Shown here in pieces: positions 35,035 to 45,489 of a stretch of DNA of 64,000 nt. Location: positions 1 through 64,000 of the forward strand of contig DYNE01000007.1 in the NCBI GenBank assembly GCA_020721225.1. The letters run 5' to 3'. The notes below the pieces were generated by a model. It was given only the letters and a program-made list of their open reading frames with translations, was not told the DNA's origin and searched no databases. Source of the stretch: Pelodictyon luteolum (GTDB lineage: Bacteria; Bacteroidota; Chlorobiia; Chlorobiales; Chlorobiaceae). The position numbers and the translations under genes were made by a program. Numbering within the stretch: the stretch's first letter is position 1; the number at the start of each line of letters is the position of its first letter.

Positions 35035-37169
35035 TGCAGAGAAAGGAGATCAGCGTCGCTCTTGCCGGAAATCCGAACTGCGGTAAATCTTCCCTGTTTA
35101 ACGTTCTTACCGGAGCGCATCAGAAAGTCGGAAATTTTTCCGGTGTTACCATCGAAAAACACGAGGGGCACTTGGATTATGGTGCATACCGAATACGGTT
35201 TGTCGATCTGCCCGGCACCTATTCGCTGACCCCTTACTCCCCTGAAGAGATCGTTACCCGGAACTATCTGATCGATGAACGACCGGACCTGGTGGTCAAT
35301 GTGCTCGAAGGTCCGAATCTTGAGCGTAATCTCCTGCTCACTACACAGCTTATGGAGATGAATATCGATTTCCTTGCCGCCCTCAACATGATCGACGAGG
35401 TTGAGGAGAAGGGTATTTCAATTGATGTCAAGCAGCTTCAGCGTCTTCTCGGATGCCACATCGTGCCGACATCGGCGAAGAAAAAGATCGGTATCGATTC
35501 CCTGCTCGCCCATATTGTTCGGGTCTATGAAAAAAATATAGAGATCCGGAAAAACAAACTCTCCTTCAGGCCGGAAATCGAAGAGGCGGTCGATGCAATA
35601 GCCGGTATGCTGAAGCGCGAAAAGGAGTTTGAGGCTGCCGATCCCCGCTGGCTTGCCATCAAGCTGCTTGAAAGTGATCGTGAAGTCTACCATCGGGTTC
35701 AGCAGTATCCGGTTTGGGTCAAGGTCGAGCTTGCCCTGCAGGAGGCGCTAAGGGAGGCCGCAAAGCTGTATGACTCGGATCCGGAAATGCTCATTACCGA
35801 AGACCGTCACGCATTTATCCGTGGGGCCATGAAAGAGTGCGTGCGTTTTCCGGAGGAGAGGAAGTCCACGGTAACCGACTACATCGATATGGTTGTGCTC
35901 AACCGGGTGCTGGGATTACCGGTTTTTCTTTTTGTGGTCTGGGCGATTTTCCAGATCACCTTTACTCTCGGCTCTCCTCTCATGGATATACTGGAATCCC
36001 TTTTCGGGGCCATTTCCGCTGCCGTAGAGCCGTTGCTCGTCAACCCTACTGTGCGATCCATCGTTATTGACGGTATCATTGCCGGAGTCGGAGGAGTGCT
36101 TGTTTTTCTGCCAAATATCCTGTTGCTTTTTATCGGGCTCTCTTTTCTCGAAGCTTCGGGCTATATGGCCAGAGCGGCATTTGTCATCGACAAGGTGATG
36201 CATCGGTTCGGGCTGCATGGAAAGTCGTTCATCCCCATGATAACCGGTTTCGGCTGTTCGATTCCTGCAATCATGGCTACAAGGACACTCAAAAGCCCTA
36301 CCGACAGACTCGCTACGATTCTGATCATTCCCTTCATGAGCTGTGGCGCGAAACTGCCGGTTTATGTGCTGCTTGCCGGAGCCTTTTTCCCTCCCGATGT
36401 TGCTGCAAACGTTATGTTCGCAGTCTATCTGCTCGGCGTTGTCGTTGCTCTGCTGAGCGCGAAATTGCTGAAATCGACCGTTCTGAAATGTGATTCCGAG
36501 CCGTTTGTCATGGAGCTTCCTCCTTACCGGTGGCCGACTCTCCACTCGGTTCTGTTTCAGGCCAGGCTCAAGGCGATGATGTATGTGAAAAAAGCGGGGA
36601 CCCTCATTCTTGGAGCCGTGGTGATCATCTGGGCGGTAAGCAATTATCCGCACAGTGACGAAATCGATAGATGGGCGGAATCGGAGAGCGTACGCATCGA
36701 AAAGAGCGCCGGAAGTGCGGCGGATAAAAAAGCCGCTATTGAAGCGCTTGAGTACCGGACGCAGTCTCTTCAGCTTCAGCATTCGTTTGCGGGAAGGGTG
36801 GGCAAGGTGATCGAGCCCGTTATCAAGCCGATCGGCTTCGACTGGAGAATAGGTATCGCTCTTGTAACGGGGCTTGCCGCAAAGGAGGTTGTCGTTTCAA
36901 CCATGGGCACGATCTATGCGCTCGCAGATACCGGTGAATCTTCAGGAGAGCTGGCCGCGATCCTGAAAAACGATCCCTCCTTCAGCAGGGCGACGGCGCT
37001 CAGCCTGATGGTTTTTGTGCTGCTCTACATTCCCTGCGTGGCCGCCATTGGCGTTATGAAAAAAGAGATAGGGCAGTGGAGACCTGTACTTCTTTATTCG
37101 GTCTATGTACTTGCTCTTGCATGGATGCTCTCCTTCATCATCTACAGATCGGCACTTCTCATACTGTGA
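35034..37169 (+). CDS. feoB: Ferrous iron transport protein B
   Basis: FeoB imports Fe2+ through the cytoplasmic membrane. The start at 35034 overlaps the feoA stop. The N-terminal G domain has G1 'GNPNCGKSSLFN', G2/G3 'VGNFSGVTIEKHEG' and 'FVDLPGTYSLTPYSPEE', and G4 'NMID'. A helical GDI-like domain follows to about residue 270, then the membrane part. The first Gate motif is 'GFGCSIPAIMATRTL' and the second Gate region is near 'PCVAAIGVMKKE'. About 711 residues is full length. Its 3' end overlaps the convergent topA by 11 bp. Confidence 0.96.
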   Translation: MQRKEISVALAGNPNCGKSSLFNVLTGAHQKVGNFSGVTIEKHEGHLDYGAYRIRFVDLPGTYSLTPYSPEEIVTRNYLIDERPDLVVNVLEGPNLERNLLLTTQLMEMNIDFLAALNMIDEVEEKGISIDVKQLQRLLGCHIVPTSAKKKIGIDSLLAHIVRVYEKNIEIRKNKLSFRPEIEEAVDAIAGMLKREKEFEAADPRWLAIKLLESDREVYHRVQQYPVWVKVELALQEALREAAKLYDSDPEMLITEDRHAFIRGAMKECVRFPEERKSTVTDYIDMVVLNRVLGLPVFLFVVWAIFQITFTLGSPLMDILESLFGAISAAVEPLLVNPTVRSIVIDGIIAGVGGVLVFLPNILLLFIGLSFLEASGYMARAAFVIDKVMHRFGLHGKSFIPMITGFGCSIPAIMATRTLKSPTDRLATILIIPFMSCGAKLPVYVLLAGAFFPPDVAANVMFAVYLLGVVVALLSAKLLKSTVLKCDSEPFVMELPPYRWPTLHSVLFQARLKAMMYVKKAGTLILGAVVIIWAVSNYPHSDEIDRWAESESVRIEKSAGSAADKKAAIEALEYRTQSLQLQHSFAGRVGKVIEPVIKPIGFDWRIGIALVTGLAAKEVVVSTMGTIYALADTGESSGELAAILKNDPSFSRATALSLMVFVLLYIPCVAAIGVMKKEIGQWRPVLLYSVYVLALAWMLSFIIYRSALLIL

Positions 37170-39555
37170 TGCCGGCATTTTCTTCGGTTACAGGAGCTAT
37201 CAGGCCGCTCTCCTCTGCCCTCACTATTATGTCGTCTACAGGAAGAGTCATTGGAACCGGTCGCCCATCGGTCATGGTCAGCACGACATCCGGATGGGCT
37301 TTACGGTGTTCTGCCATAACACCCTCCCAGTGCAGTTGAACGGCAGGGTCAAGCGAGTTCCATGCAAGGCGTCCCCGGCATTTCGGAAATTTTGAGCAAC
37401 CCAGCCATAACCCCCGTTTACCGCTTCTGAGATACAGAGGCGCTCCGCATTTCGGACAGGCGAGATCGGTCTGAACCGGTGGAGTTTTAAGCGGTTCAAT
37501 ATGGCGCTGTTTGCTGAGATTGAGCAGGGTGTTGCATTTGGGATAACCGGAACATGCAAGGAACGGGCCGAGCCGTCCGTCGCGGAGGAGCATCTGGCCG
37601 TCACTGCAGGATGGGCATTTGATACCGGTTTCTTTCGGTTTCGCCTTTGTCGAGCTGATCGGTTTGATGTTTTTGCAGGCGGGGTATCGTGAGCAGCCAA
37701 GGAATTTTCCGCTGGCCGTCCATTTGATGATCATGCGGCCCTCACCGCACTTGTCGCAGGTTTCAGCATTTGTGTTCTGTGGAATGAGCGGGTCATTCTT
37801 TCTCAGGCTGAGTGCGGTTTCGAGGGGGCGGTAAAAGCTGTCGAGCACCTTTTCATATTCGTCATCACCTGCCGCCACTTTATCCAGCTCATCCTCCATG
37901 AACGCGGTAAAGCGGATATTGAAGATGTCCGGAAAATTAGCCACAAGAATCTGGGAGACATCTTTTCCGAGATCGGTAGGGGCTATTTTCTTTTTCTGCA
38001 ATGCAACATAGCGCCGATCCTGCAGAGTGGAAAATATCGAGGCATAGGTCGAAGGGCGTCCGATGCCGTAGTTGTCGAGATCTTTTACAAGCGTAGCCTC
38101 ACTGTAACGGGCAGGAGGGCGGGTAAAGCTTTGTTTCTGCTCGATTTCGGCAAGATTCAGGCTGTCCCGCGCGGCAAGTGTATCAGGAAGTTTGACGGTC
38201 TGTTCTTTTTCAACATCCTCCTTTGTCGAGGTACGGGCTTCATACTCAAGTTCCTGTTGGTCGTCATACACCCGCATGAAACCGGGGAAAAGCACGCGGC
38301 TTCCGTTCGAGCGGAATACAATGCGGTGTTCGTGATCCTCGACATCAACCTTTGTCTGTTCGATTTTCGCCGGGGCCATCATAGCGGCAAGAAACCGTTT
38401 CCAGATAAGCTCATACAGGCGATACTGGTCTCCGGTGAGATAGGGTTTCATCGCCTCAGGCTTTCTTTCAATGGAGGTTGGCCGGATAGCTTCGTGAGCG
38501 TCCTGAGCATTTTTCGGAGACTTCGCCGAACTGCCGTAACCTGTATATTCGGAACCGAATACGGCACGTATATATTTATGGGCTTCCGCAACGGCTTCGG
38601 AGCCGATACGGGTAGAATCGGTACGCATGTAGGTAATCAGACCGGTTGCCCCTTCGCTTCCGAGATCGATGCCTTCGTAAAGCTGCTGGGCAATACGCAT
38701 GGTTTTCTGTGATCCGAAACCGAGCTGGTTTGATGCAGCCTGCTGGAGCAGCGATGTGGTAAACGGCAGCGGAGCTTTGCGCTGCTGGGCTTTAGCCGTA
38801 ATGTCTCCGACGGCATAGAGGCGGTTTCTGACAAGCGAGGCAGCGGCTTCGGCCTGCTCCTGACTGGAGAGTTCCGGTTTCCCGCCGTCAACCTTGACCA
38901 GTTTAGCCCTGAATATTTCTCCTTTTTCCGTCGCGAAGTCGGCGGAAACCGTCCAGTACTCCTGAATTTCAAACCGGTTGATCTCCTCTTCCCGTTCGCA
39001 GATAAGTCTGAGCGCAACCGATTGTACCCTGCCTGCGGAGAGGCCTCGCAGTACTACATTCCACAGGAAAGGACTGATTTTGTATCCCACGATCTTGTCG
39101 AGTCCCTGACGGGTTTGCTGGGATCGCACCAGACGGTAATCGATCTGACGGGGTTCGCTTATTGCGGCAAGAATGGCATTTTTTGTGATTTCATTGAATA
39201 AAACCCTGAAAACCGGTTTTCGTGCGGCCTCGATTTCGTTGGAAATATGCCAGGCTATAGCCTCGCCTTCGCGGTCAGGGTCAGTGGCTATCAATACCGA
39301 ATCGGCTTCTCCGGCAAGTTTTTTCAGCTGCCGTACAACTTTTTCCTTTCCGGCTATGACCTCATATCGGGGTTCGTAATTATGATCGAAATCAAGGCCG
39401 ATTTCCCGTTTCGGCAGATCTTTGATGTGCCCTACCGACGCGAAAACCGTGTACCGGTCGCCCAGATACTTGTTGATGGTTTTTGCCTTTGAAGGAGATT
39501 CAACGACAATAAGGGTTCTGTTTCTGGCTGAAAGAGCTTCTGTTTTTGATGCCAT
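37159..39555 (-). CDS. topA: DNA topoisomerase I
   Basis: This type IA enzyme relaxes negative supercoils by cutting one strand. The start chosen at 39555 opens 'MASKTEALSARNRTLIVVES' and gives 798 residues. The Toprim domain has 'VVESPSKAKTI' and 'LIATDPDREGEAIAWHI' (DxDxE). The active-site Tyr is in 'GLITYMRTDSTRI'. Three C-terminal zinc ribbons follow: 'CDKCGEGRM...C...C', 'CPSCSDGQM...C...C' and 'CPKCGAPLY...C...C'. It is intact and ends convergently into feoB. Confidence 0.96.
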   Translation of the reverse strand: MASKTEALSARNRTLIVVESPSKAKTINKYLGDRYTVFASVGHIKDLPKREIGLDFDHNYEPRYEVIAGKEKVVRQLKKLAGEADSVLIATDPDREGEAIAWHISNEIEAARKPVFRVLFNEITKNAILAAISEPRQIDYRLVRSQQTRQGLDKIVGYKISPFLWNVVLRGLSAGRVQSVALRLICEREEEINRFEIQEYWTVSADFATEKGEIFRAKLVKVDGGKPELSSQEQAEAAASLVRNRLYAVGDITAKAQQRKAPLPFTTSLLQQAASNQLGFGSQKTMRIAQQLYEGIDLGSEGATGLITYMRTDSTRIGSEAVAEAHKYIRAVFGSEYTGYGSSAKSPKNAQDAHEAIRPTSIERKPEAMKPYLTGDQYRLYELIWKRFLAAMMAPAKIEQTKVDVEDHEHRIVFRSNGSRVLFPGFMRVYDDQQELEYEARTSTKEDVEKEQTVKLPDTLAARDSLNLAEIEQKQSFTRPPARYSEATLVKDLDNYGIGRPSTYASIFSTLQDRRYVALQKKKIAPTDLGKDVSQILVANFPDIFNIRFTAFMEDELDKVAAGDDEYEKVLDSFYRPLETALSLRKNDPLIPQNTNAETCDKCGEGRMIIKWTASGKFLGCSRYPACKNIKPISSTKAKPKETGIKCPSCSDGQMLLRDGRLGPFLACSGYPKCNTLLNLSKQRHIEPLKTPPVQTDLACPKCGAPLYLRSGKRGLWLGCSKFPKCRGRLAWNSLDPAVQLHWEGVMAEHRKAHPDVVLTMTDGRPVPMTLPVDDIIVRAEESGLIAPVTEENAGITV

Positions 39556-39775
39556 TGATCCCTGTTGTAAGGAGTTTATCATGAAGTGCAATGCTCGCAA
39601 CGATGCGCAGCGGTGCAATGGGAAATTGAAAAAAGATAGGTGTTGCCTGTCAAAAAACAAATTTCCGGGGGTCAGCCAGGATGATCCCGAAACAGGATGA
39701 CGGGACAATATCGGAAAGAATACAATTATATGTTATTATTTATTCGTTACCGAACCGCAACAAGCTCAGATTCTT

Positions 39776-41503
39776 ATGATACCACGTCCATTTCGTATCG
39801 ATGTCCGCATCGCATTTTTAACAATGATGGTTGCTGTTTTTTCTTCATTTACGGTTCAGGCGGCACCATCGTTTACCCGTTCGGAAGAGACGACGGTTCC
39901 TCTTCGGGTAACCACAGGAAATGAACAGGGCTATACCATCAAGGTTCTTGCGCTCAGAACCGACGGCGGGCTGATGATCGATATCGAGTCGTTTTCGAGA
40001 GCCCTGCGCCTCAGCTCCCGTCAGGAGTCAGGCATTCTGGTTATGGAGGAAACCGATGCCGCGCCGGGAAGCAGTTGTCAGGTAAGGGGCGACAATAATT
40101 TTGCACTTCTTGTTCCGAAAGACCCCCAGCGGATGAAGCGGGTCGTGCAAATGCAATCGGCACCGGTTCTGTTGGACGGCAAGCTCTTTCTTCCGGTTCT
40201 TCATGCATGCAGGTTGTTTACTCTCTGGCTTGACAAGGATGTCGTTTACGATTATTCATCGGGTATAATGAGCGCATGGCTCTGGGGAACGCGGCTTGGT
40301 GATTCGGTTGGTTACATTGGTGTGGTCAGGCCAGGAGAGACCGTCTCAGTACTCCAGGAGCGGAAAATTCCTGCTGAACCCGGAACGGTCATCAAGGGGG
40401 TCAATGTCGAGAATCGTGCAAACGGCGCTATCATTACGTTTACGGCATCGGGAAAAGGCGTCAGAACGGAGCTGCAGAAGCCCGATGAAGGCGGACGGGC
40501 ATATCTCACGTTTCAGAATGCATCGTGCAATATCGATGCGTTGACAAAACTTTTCAGCGGGGGGTTGGTCAAATCGATAACTCCGATGCGCCCATCGGAC
40601 GGAGTACTTCGTTTTGCAGTTGGGTTGGATAATCTCGGCTACAGGATAAAAACCGTTGATTTTCAGCGAGACGAGAAAAATAACCGTTATCAGGTCTATG
40701 TGATGAGCGAGGCCGATGTGGAGGGAATCCGTCAGAAAGAGAAGGAGCTGCAGATTGCCCGAGTGATCAACAGCGATATTGAAAAATGGAAACTCAACGC
40801 CATCGTGCTCGATGCCGGTCATGGGGGACACGATCCTGGTGCCATCGGAGGTCGGGGGACAAGGGAGAAGGATGTGGTACTCAATATCGTTCGTGATCTC
40901 GGTAACCTTATAGCCCAGAAATGGCCTGATGTCAGGGTGATCTACACCAGAAAAGATGATCAGTTTATTCCTCTTCATGAACGGGGACGGATTGCCAATC
41001 GTAACGGGGGCAAGCTTTTTGTCAGTATTCACTGCAACGCCAACAGAAAAAACCATATAAAAGGCTCCGAGGTCTATATTCTCGGTCCTCATAAAAGCAA
41101 GGACGCGCTTGAAGTCGCGATGTTCGAAAACTCGGTCATTACCAAGGAAACCGATTACAAACAGAGATACAAGGGCTTTTCGACCGAGTATCTGATCATG
41201 AGCAGTATGGCGCAGAGCGCCTTTGCAAAACAGTCGGCCGATCTTGCTCTCGAAGTACAGAAGCGGATCGATCGTCCGAACAGCACCAACGGGAAAGGAG
41301 TTCGTCAGGCTGGTTTTATGGTTTTATGGACACCATCCATGCCGAGTATTCTGGTTGAAGCAGGGTATCTTTCCAATTCCGAGGAGGAAAAAATTCTGCG
41401 GGATCGGCAGGAGCAGACAAAAATCGCTTATGGAATTTTCCAGGGTCTGGAACGCTACCGCAAGGATTATGAAAGCGCCCGGGTTGCAGCTGCAGAGCAG
41501 TAA
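39776..41503 (+). CDS. N-acetylmuramoyl-L-alanine amidase (Amidase_3)
   Basis: It cleaves the amide between MurNAc and the peptide in peptidoglycan and helps separate daughter cells. The signal peptide is at 1-29 ('FTVQA-APS'). Residues 40-320 form N-terminal beta-rich domains (AMIN and copper-amine-oxidase-like). The zinc amidase domain has 'IVLDAGHGGHDPGAIGG', 'TREKDVVLNIV', 'FVSIHCNANRKNHIKGSEVY' and the catalytic Glu in 'PSILVEAGYLSN'. A loop between 'FENSVI' and 'SSMAQSAFAKQS' is of the kind in Bacteroidetes/Chlorobi enzymes. Length is 575 residues. Confidence 0.93.
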   Translation: MIPRPFRIDVRIAFLTMMVAVFSSFTVQAAPSFTRSEETTVPLRVTTGNEQGYTIKVLALRTDGGLMIDIESFSRALRLSSRQESGILVMEETDAAPGSSCQVRGDNNFALLVPKDPQRMKRVVQMQSAPVLLDGKLFLPVLHACRLFTLWLDKDVVYDYSSGIMSAWLWGTRLGDSVGYIGVVRPGETVSVLQERKIPAEPGTVIKGVNVENRANGAIITFTASGKGVRTELQKPDEGGRAYLTFQNASCNIDALTKLFSGGLVKSITPMRPSDGVLRFAVGLDNLGYRIKTVDFQRDEKNNRYQVYVMSEADVEGIRQKEKELQIARVINSDIEKWKLNAIVLDAGHGGHDPGAIGGRGTREKDVVLNIVRDLGNLIAQKWPDVRVIYTRKDDQFIPLHERGRIANRNGGKLFVSIHCNANRKNHIKGSEVYILGPHKSKDALEVAMFENSVITKETDYKQRYKGFSTEYLIMSSMAQSAFAKQSADLALEVQKRIDRPNSTNGKGVRQAGFMVLWTPSMPSILVEAGYLSNSEEEKILRDRQEQTKIAYGIFQGLERYRKDYESARVAAAEQ

Positions 41504-41540
41504 TTACGGTTGATGTTGACGATGCTTTTTTTGCGTTTTT

Positions 41541-41570
41541 TTGTTTTTGGATAGTTGTCAACCACATAAT
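41541..41570 (+). promoter_or_regulatory. Candidate promoter of the biotin operon
   Basis: TTGTTT (41541-41546) and CATAAT (41565-41570) are spaced by 18 bases. They resemble -35 and -10 elements, the -10 lying in the spacer of the BirA-type operator. Initiation would fall near 41577, so bound BirA would block RNA polymerase. A TTGACA at 41580-41585 is an alternative -35. Confidence 0.4.
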
Positions 41571-41585
41571 AAATTCAGGTTGACA
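41556..41585. promoter_or_regulatory. BirA operator (biotin repressor site)
   Basis: TGTCAACC (41556-41563) and GGTTGACA (41578-41585) form a perfect 8+8 inverted repeat separated by 14 bases. This matches the layout of the known BirA site TTGTAAACC-N14/15-GGTTTACAA, with one substituted base in each arm. It lies 36 bases before birA, the first gene of the biotin operon, so autoregulation by BirA with biotinoyl-AMP is strongly suggested. Confidence 0.85.
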
Positions 41586-41620
41586 GCGGGTTTCAATTCT
41601 CTCATCTATTCGTGCGATTC

Positions 41621-42613
41621 ATGAATGACCTGACCTACGGAATTCTTTCCAGGCTTCATGGCGCCTCGGGTTATCTTTCAGGAGAAGATCTCTGCAGGGA
41701 GTTCGGTATCACAAGGAGCGCGGTCTGGAAGCATATCGGGAAGCTTCGGGATGCAGGATGCCGAATTGACGCCGTAACCGGTTCCGGCTATCGTCTGATC
41801 GATCTCTCCGGGCTCCCCGTTGCCGGCGAGGTGGATCTTTTTCTTACAACCAGATCCGCAGGTCGCATTTTTCACTATCAGAAGGAAACTGAATCGACAA
41901 ATCTGGAGGCGAAAAAACTTGCGGCTGAAGGGGTTCCTGAAGGTGCCGTGATCGTTGCCGACTCTCAGAGTGCCGGCAGAGGGCGTCTGGGCAGGAGTTG
42001 GGTGTCTCCGGCCGGAAAGAATCTATACTTTTCATTGATTCTGCGTCCTTCCGTAGCCTCTCTGCGTATTCCTCAGATAACGCTGCTCGTGGCAGCGGCA
42101 ATACATCAGGCGATTTGTGATCTTTATCCCTGCATCGAGGCGGGAGTCAAATGGCCGAACGATATCCTTGCCGGAGGCAGAAAGCTATGCGGTGTGCTGT
42201 GTGAAATGCAGTCGGAGCCAGGCCTGACCCATTTTGTGGTTGTCGGGATCGGAATCAATGTCAACCAGGATGATTTTCCTGAGGAGCTGCAGGATAAGGC
42301 AACCTCGCTGAAGCTTGAAACCGGAGAGTGTTTCAGTCGTTCGCGACTGCTTGCAACAGTGCTGAACCGGTTCGAGGATCTTTATTACAATTGGCAGCGG
42401 GAGGATGATCTTTGTTTTATTCTCCCTTACCTTGAACGCTATTCCCTGCTTCAGGGGAAGGAAGTCTGTATCGATCAGTTTTCGCGGCAGATTACAGGGA
42501 CGGTTTGTGGTATCGCACGCGGCGGGGAGCTTGTGGTGCAGACCGATGAAGGAGTGGAACTGAAAATTTCTTCCGGGGAGGCTTCGCTCCGGAAAGCTTA
42601 CACACATCTATGA
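41621..42613 (+). CDS. birA: Bifunctional biotin operon repressor/biotin-protein ligase
   Basis: BirA makes biotinoyl-AMP, attaches biotin to carboxylase carrier proteins, and represses biotin genes when biotin is plentiful. Residues 1-60 are a winged helix ('[21 protein letters not shown]'), so this is the regulatory type of ligase. The catalytic domain has '[11 protein letters not shown]', the biotin loop '[14 protein letters not shown]', 'VKWPNDI' and '[10 protein letters not shown]'. A C-terminal SH3-like part follows. The ATG at 41621 is preferred to GTG 41612. It leads the bio operon behind the operator described above. Confidence 0.95.
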   Translation: MNDLTYGILSRLHGASGYLSGEDLCREFGITRSAVWKHIGKLRDAGCRIDAVTGSGYRLIDLSGLPVAGEVDLFLTTRSAGRIFHYQKETESTNLEAKKLAAEGVPEGAVIVADSQSAGRGRLGRSWVSPAGKNLYFSLILRPSVASLRIPQITLLVAAAIHQAICDLYPCIEAGVKWPNDILAGGRKLCGVLCEMQSEPGLTHFVVVGIGINVNQDDFPEELQDKATSLKLETGECFSRSRLLATVLNRFEDLYYNWQREDDLCFILPYLERYSLLQGKEVCIDQFSRQITGTVCGIARGGELVVQTDEGVELKISSGEASLRKAYTHL

Positions 42614-42626
42614 CTACATTTTTCTT

Positions 42627-43637
42627 ATGACATCATCCGCTATCCATCAGGCAGTTATCGATGCATACAGGGTTCTTGATACCGGCGAGCCGCTGGACCG
42701 TGAAACGGCTTTACGTCTTGCAGCTCTTCCCGGTGATGCCGTGCTTGATCTTGCCTCTCTGGCCCACAAGGTGAGACTTCGTTACGCTGATGAAACCGCA
42801 TCGCTTCACGCATGTTCAATCATGAATGCCAAATCAGGTGAATGCAGCGAAAACTGCCGTTTCTGCGCACAGTCGCGTTACAACAGTGCGGCAATTGATG
42901 TTTACGATCTTGCCGGTGAGGATGCCGTTCTGCGGCAGGCCGAAGAAGCCGTTGATAGCGGCATTCCGCATTTCGGCATTGTAACCAGCGGGTACGGCTA
43001 TCTTAAGATAACCCCGGAGTTTAACCGAATTCTCGGTATGATCGACATGTTGCACCGCGAACTGCCCGGCCTCAACGTCTGCGCCTCGCTCGGCGTACTC
43101 GGCGAAGAGACAGCGGCAGCGCTGGCCGCACACGGGATTGCGCACTACAATATCAATATCCAGGTCGCGCCATCAAGGTACAGCGATCTTATTGCCGATA
43201 CGCACACGGTCGTCGAGCGGATCGCAACCGTGCGGTTGCTTCGCAAACACCGTATTCCGGTTTGCTGCGGAGGTATTCTTGGAGTCGGGGAGAGTATGTT
43301 CGAGCGTCTTGAGATGATCTTCGCGCTCAGCGAACTCGATGTATCGGTTATTCCCCTTAACGTCCTTGTGCCTATCGATGGTACCCCGCTCGAAGGCCAT
43401 CGGACGGCCGATATTGCCGATATTGTCAAGAGCTTCGCAATCTGCCGTCTGGTGCATCCTCGCACGATCATCAAGTTTGCGGCCGGCAGGGAGACTGTCA
43501 TGAAGGATTTTCAGGGGCTGCTTATGCTCTCTGGTGCAAACGGCTTTCTGACCGGAGGCTATCTCACTACCCGCGGGAGGGATATCGATGCAGACCGGGA
43601 GCTTGGCCGTCAGCTCGAAAGTTTCACGGAGGGGTGA
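42627..43637 (+). CDS. bioB: Biotin synthase
   Basis: This radical-AdoMet enzyme inserts sulfur into dethiobiotin, the last step of biotin synthesis. The AdoMet cluster motif is '[11 protein letters not shown]' (CxxxCxxC). Further family stretches are '[13 protein letters not shown]', '[12 protein letters not shown]', '[11 protein letters not shown]' and '[12 protein letters not shown]'. The residues for the second cluster, including the Arg near '[13 protein letters not shown]', are present. The length is 336 residues. It starts 13 bp after birA and overlaps bioF by 4 bp. Confidence 0.96.
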   Translation: MTSSAIHQAVIDAYRVLDTGEPLDRETALRLAALPGDAVLDLASLAHKVRLRYADETASLHACSIMNAKSGECSENCRFCAQSRYNSAAIDVYDLAGEDAVLRQAEEAVDSGIPHFGIVTSGYGYLKITPEFNRILGMIDMLHRELPGLNVCASLGVLGEETAAALAAHGIAHYNINIQVAPSRYSDLIADTHTVVERIATVRLLRKHRIPVCCGGILGVGESMFERLEMIFALSELDVSVIPLNVLVPIDGTPLEGHRTADIADIVKSFAICRLVHPRTIIKFAAGRETVMKDFQGLLMLSGANGFLTGGYLTTRGRDIDADRELGRQLESFTEG

Positions 43638-44809
43638 GCGTCATGCCGTTTCATGCCTTTATCCGCAACCGTCTCGATGAACTCCGGAGCGAGGATCGTT
43701 ACCGTGTGCTTCCGGATACCGGAAAGCGCAACGGAAAATATATAACGTTGGAGGGAAAGCCTCTTCTGAACCTTTCCTCGAACGATTATCTCGGTCTTGG
43801 TGATGATTCCATTCTTCGAGCAGCCTTTACCGCTGCATTTCTTGAACAGGGCTATCTCATGACCAGTTCATCCTCAAGGTTGCTGACCGGCAACCATCAC
43901 CTGTATGAGCAGCTTGAGCGTGAGCTGGCTCATCTCTACGATCGGGAGGCCGCTCTTGTTTTCAACAGTGGCTATCATGCCAATACCGGTATTCTTCCGG
44001 CCTTGACCAGCCGGCACGACCTGATACTTTCCGATAAGCTCAATCATGCAAGTATCATTGACGGTTCCCGCATTTCCGAGGCGGCATACCGGAGATATCG
44101 TCATAACGATCCTGAGCATCTTGAAGAGCTGCTTGAAGAAGCTGTCGGAAAATACCGTCAGGTATTCATCGTTACCGAATCGGTTTTCAGCATGGATGGC
44201 GACCTTGCGGATTTGTCGAAACTTGCGGCACTGAAAAAAAAATACGGGGCAGTACTGATCGTCGATGAAGCTCATGGCGCGGGGGTGTTCGGCGAACGAG
44301 GGCTCGGTCTTTCCGAGAGCTCAGGGACAGTCGGGGAGATCGATATCATTGTCGGTACTTTCGGCAAGGCCTTCGCTTCAACCGGCGCCTATGCCGTTAT
44401 GAATGAACTTATCCGTGATTATCTCGTCAATACCATGCGCCCGTTTATTTTTACCACGGCGCTGCCCCCCGCAGTACTGGCCTGGAGCCTTTTGACCCTC
44501 CATCGTCAGGCGACAATGCAGGTCGACCGCTCCCGGCTGCTGCAACTTGCCTCGATATTTCGCGGCGCTCTTGTCGAAAAAGGATTGGAGGTTCCGGGAG
44601 AGAGCCACATCGTGCCGGTCATAACGGGAACCAACCAGAGGGCTCTTGGCATTGCAGCAACGCTTCGTGAAGCGGGAGTGCTCGGTATGGCTGTACGTCC
44701 TCCGACCGTACCTGAAAACCGGGCAAGGATTCGTTTTTCGCTCAGGGCATCTCTGGAGTGGGCGGATATTAAACACATTCCGGATCTCATAAGCGGAGTC
44801 CTCTTGTGA
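43634..44809 (+). CDS. bioF: 8-amino-7-oxononanoate synthase
   Basis: This PLP enzyme of the alpha-oxoamine synthase family condenses pimeloyl-ACP or -CoA with alanine. Motifs seen are '[11 protein letters not shown]', '[17 protein letters not shown]', the substrate-site '[12 protein letters not shown]', '[11 protein letters not shown]', and the PLP lysine in '[14 protein letters not shown]'. The length of 391 residues is normal. It overlaps bioB (4 bp) and bioG (4 bp). Its family also contains CqsA, but the operon setting assigns this one to biotin. Confidence 0.95.
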   Translation: MSVMPFHAFIRNRLDELRSEDRYRVLPDTGKRNGKYITLEGKPLLNLSSNDYLGLGDDSILRAAFTAAFLEQGYLMTSSSSRLLTGNHHLYEQLERELAHLYDREAALVFNSGYHANTGILPALTSRHDLILSDKLNHASIIDGSRISEAAYRRYRHNDPEHLEELLEEAVGKYRQVFIVTESVFSMDGDLADLSKLAALKKKYGAVLIVDEAHGAGVFGERGLGLSESSGTVGEIDIIVGTFGKAFASTGAYAVMNELIRDYLVNTMRPFIFTTALPPAVLAWSLLTLHRQATMQVDRSRLLQLASIFRGALVEKGLEVPGESHIVPVITGTNQRALGIAATLREAGVLGMAVRPPTVPENRARIRFSLRASLEWADIKHIPDLISGVLL

Positions 44810-45489
44810 AAACCGACTGGATAATACGCAAGGGCAATACGGAGCTCCTGCTATTTTTTTCCGGGTGGGGGATGGATCGCACTCTTGCCGACCATCTTGC
44901 GTTGTCATTGCCTCATAACCCGGGTTTCGATCTGCTGGCCTGCCATGACTATCGCACAGCGGAGATTGATGCCGAAACCCGCGATGCGATGCGATTCTAT
45001 GAACGGCTGACGGTTGTAGCATGGTCGTTCGGCGTCTGGGCTGCCGCACATACGCCACTGCCGCCGGTATCGCATGCCGTGGCCCTGAACGGTACGCTCG
45101 CTCCGGTCAACAGGGTTGCAGGCATTGCTCCTGATGTGTTCAAGGCAACCCTCGATACTTACGGTGACGATGCGCGGCGCCGTTTCAGCCGCAGAATGTG
45201 CGGAGGCGGTGAAGCTCTTGATCACTATCTCTCCCTGGAACCGCGGAGGAGTTCTGTCTGTCAGAAAGAGGAGCTTGCCGCTTTTGCCGCAAGGTTAGAC
45301 GCCCCAGGCAGTCCGGAGAGTTTCAGGTATGATCACGTTATCATTGGCGGGAAAGACCTTGTTTTTTCTCCTTCATGCCAGTTTGCGGCATGGAGAGGGT
45401 ATGCGCAAACGGTTATTGCCGATATGCCGCACTATCCGTTTTTTCACCTTGAAAGTCTGCAGGAGGTGCTCGAATGCAGCAGAGGATAG
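44806..45489 (+). CDS. bioG: BioG, pimeloyl-ACP methyl ester carboxylesterase
   Basis: BioG (DUF452) removes the methyl group that BioC adds, ending pimeloyl-ACP synthesis. It replaces BioH in some bacteria. The 227-residue protein has the Ser nucleophile elbow in 'TVVAWSFGVWAA', an Asp in 'IIGGKDLVFSPSCQ' and the His in 'MPHYPFFHL', giving a serine-hydrolase triad. It overlaps bioF by 4 bp and bioC by 16 bp, so the two enzymes that add and remove the methyl group are made from adjacent, coupled genes. Confidence 0.88.
   Translation: MKTDWIIRKGNTELLLFFSGWGMDRTLADHLALSLPHNPGFDLLACHDYRTAEIDAETRDAMRFYERLTVVAWSFGVWAAAHTPLPPVSHAVALNGTLAPVNRVAGIAPDVFKATLDTYGDDARRRFSRRMCGGGEALDHYLSLEPRRSSVCQKEELAAFAARLDAPGSPESFRYDHVIIGGKDLVFSPSCQFAAWRGYAQTVIADMPHYPFFHLESLQEVLECSRG

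Noticed and set aside
35916-36782. Antisense frame of 288 codons opposite feoB
   Set aside because: The protein is dominated by Arg, His and Asn as expected of an antisense reading of a membrane protein gene.
43634-44809. bioF considered as a possible cqsA, because both are alpha-oxoamine synthases and a CqsS-like kinase is in the window
   Set aside because: The gene is embedded with overlaps in the biotin operon, 28 kb from the kinase, and matches BioF in length and motifs.
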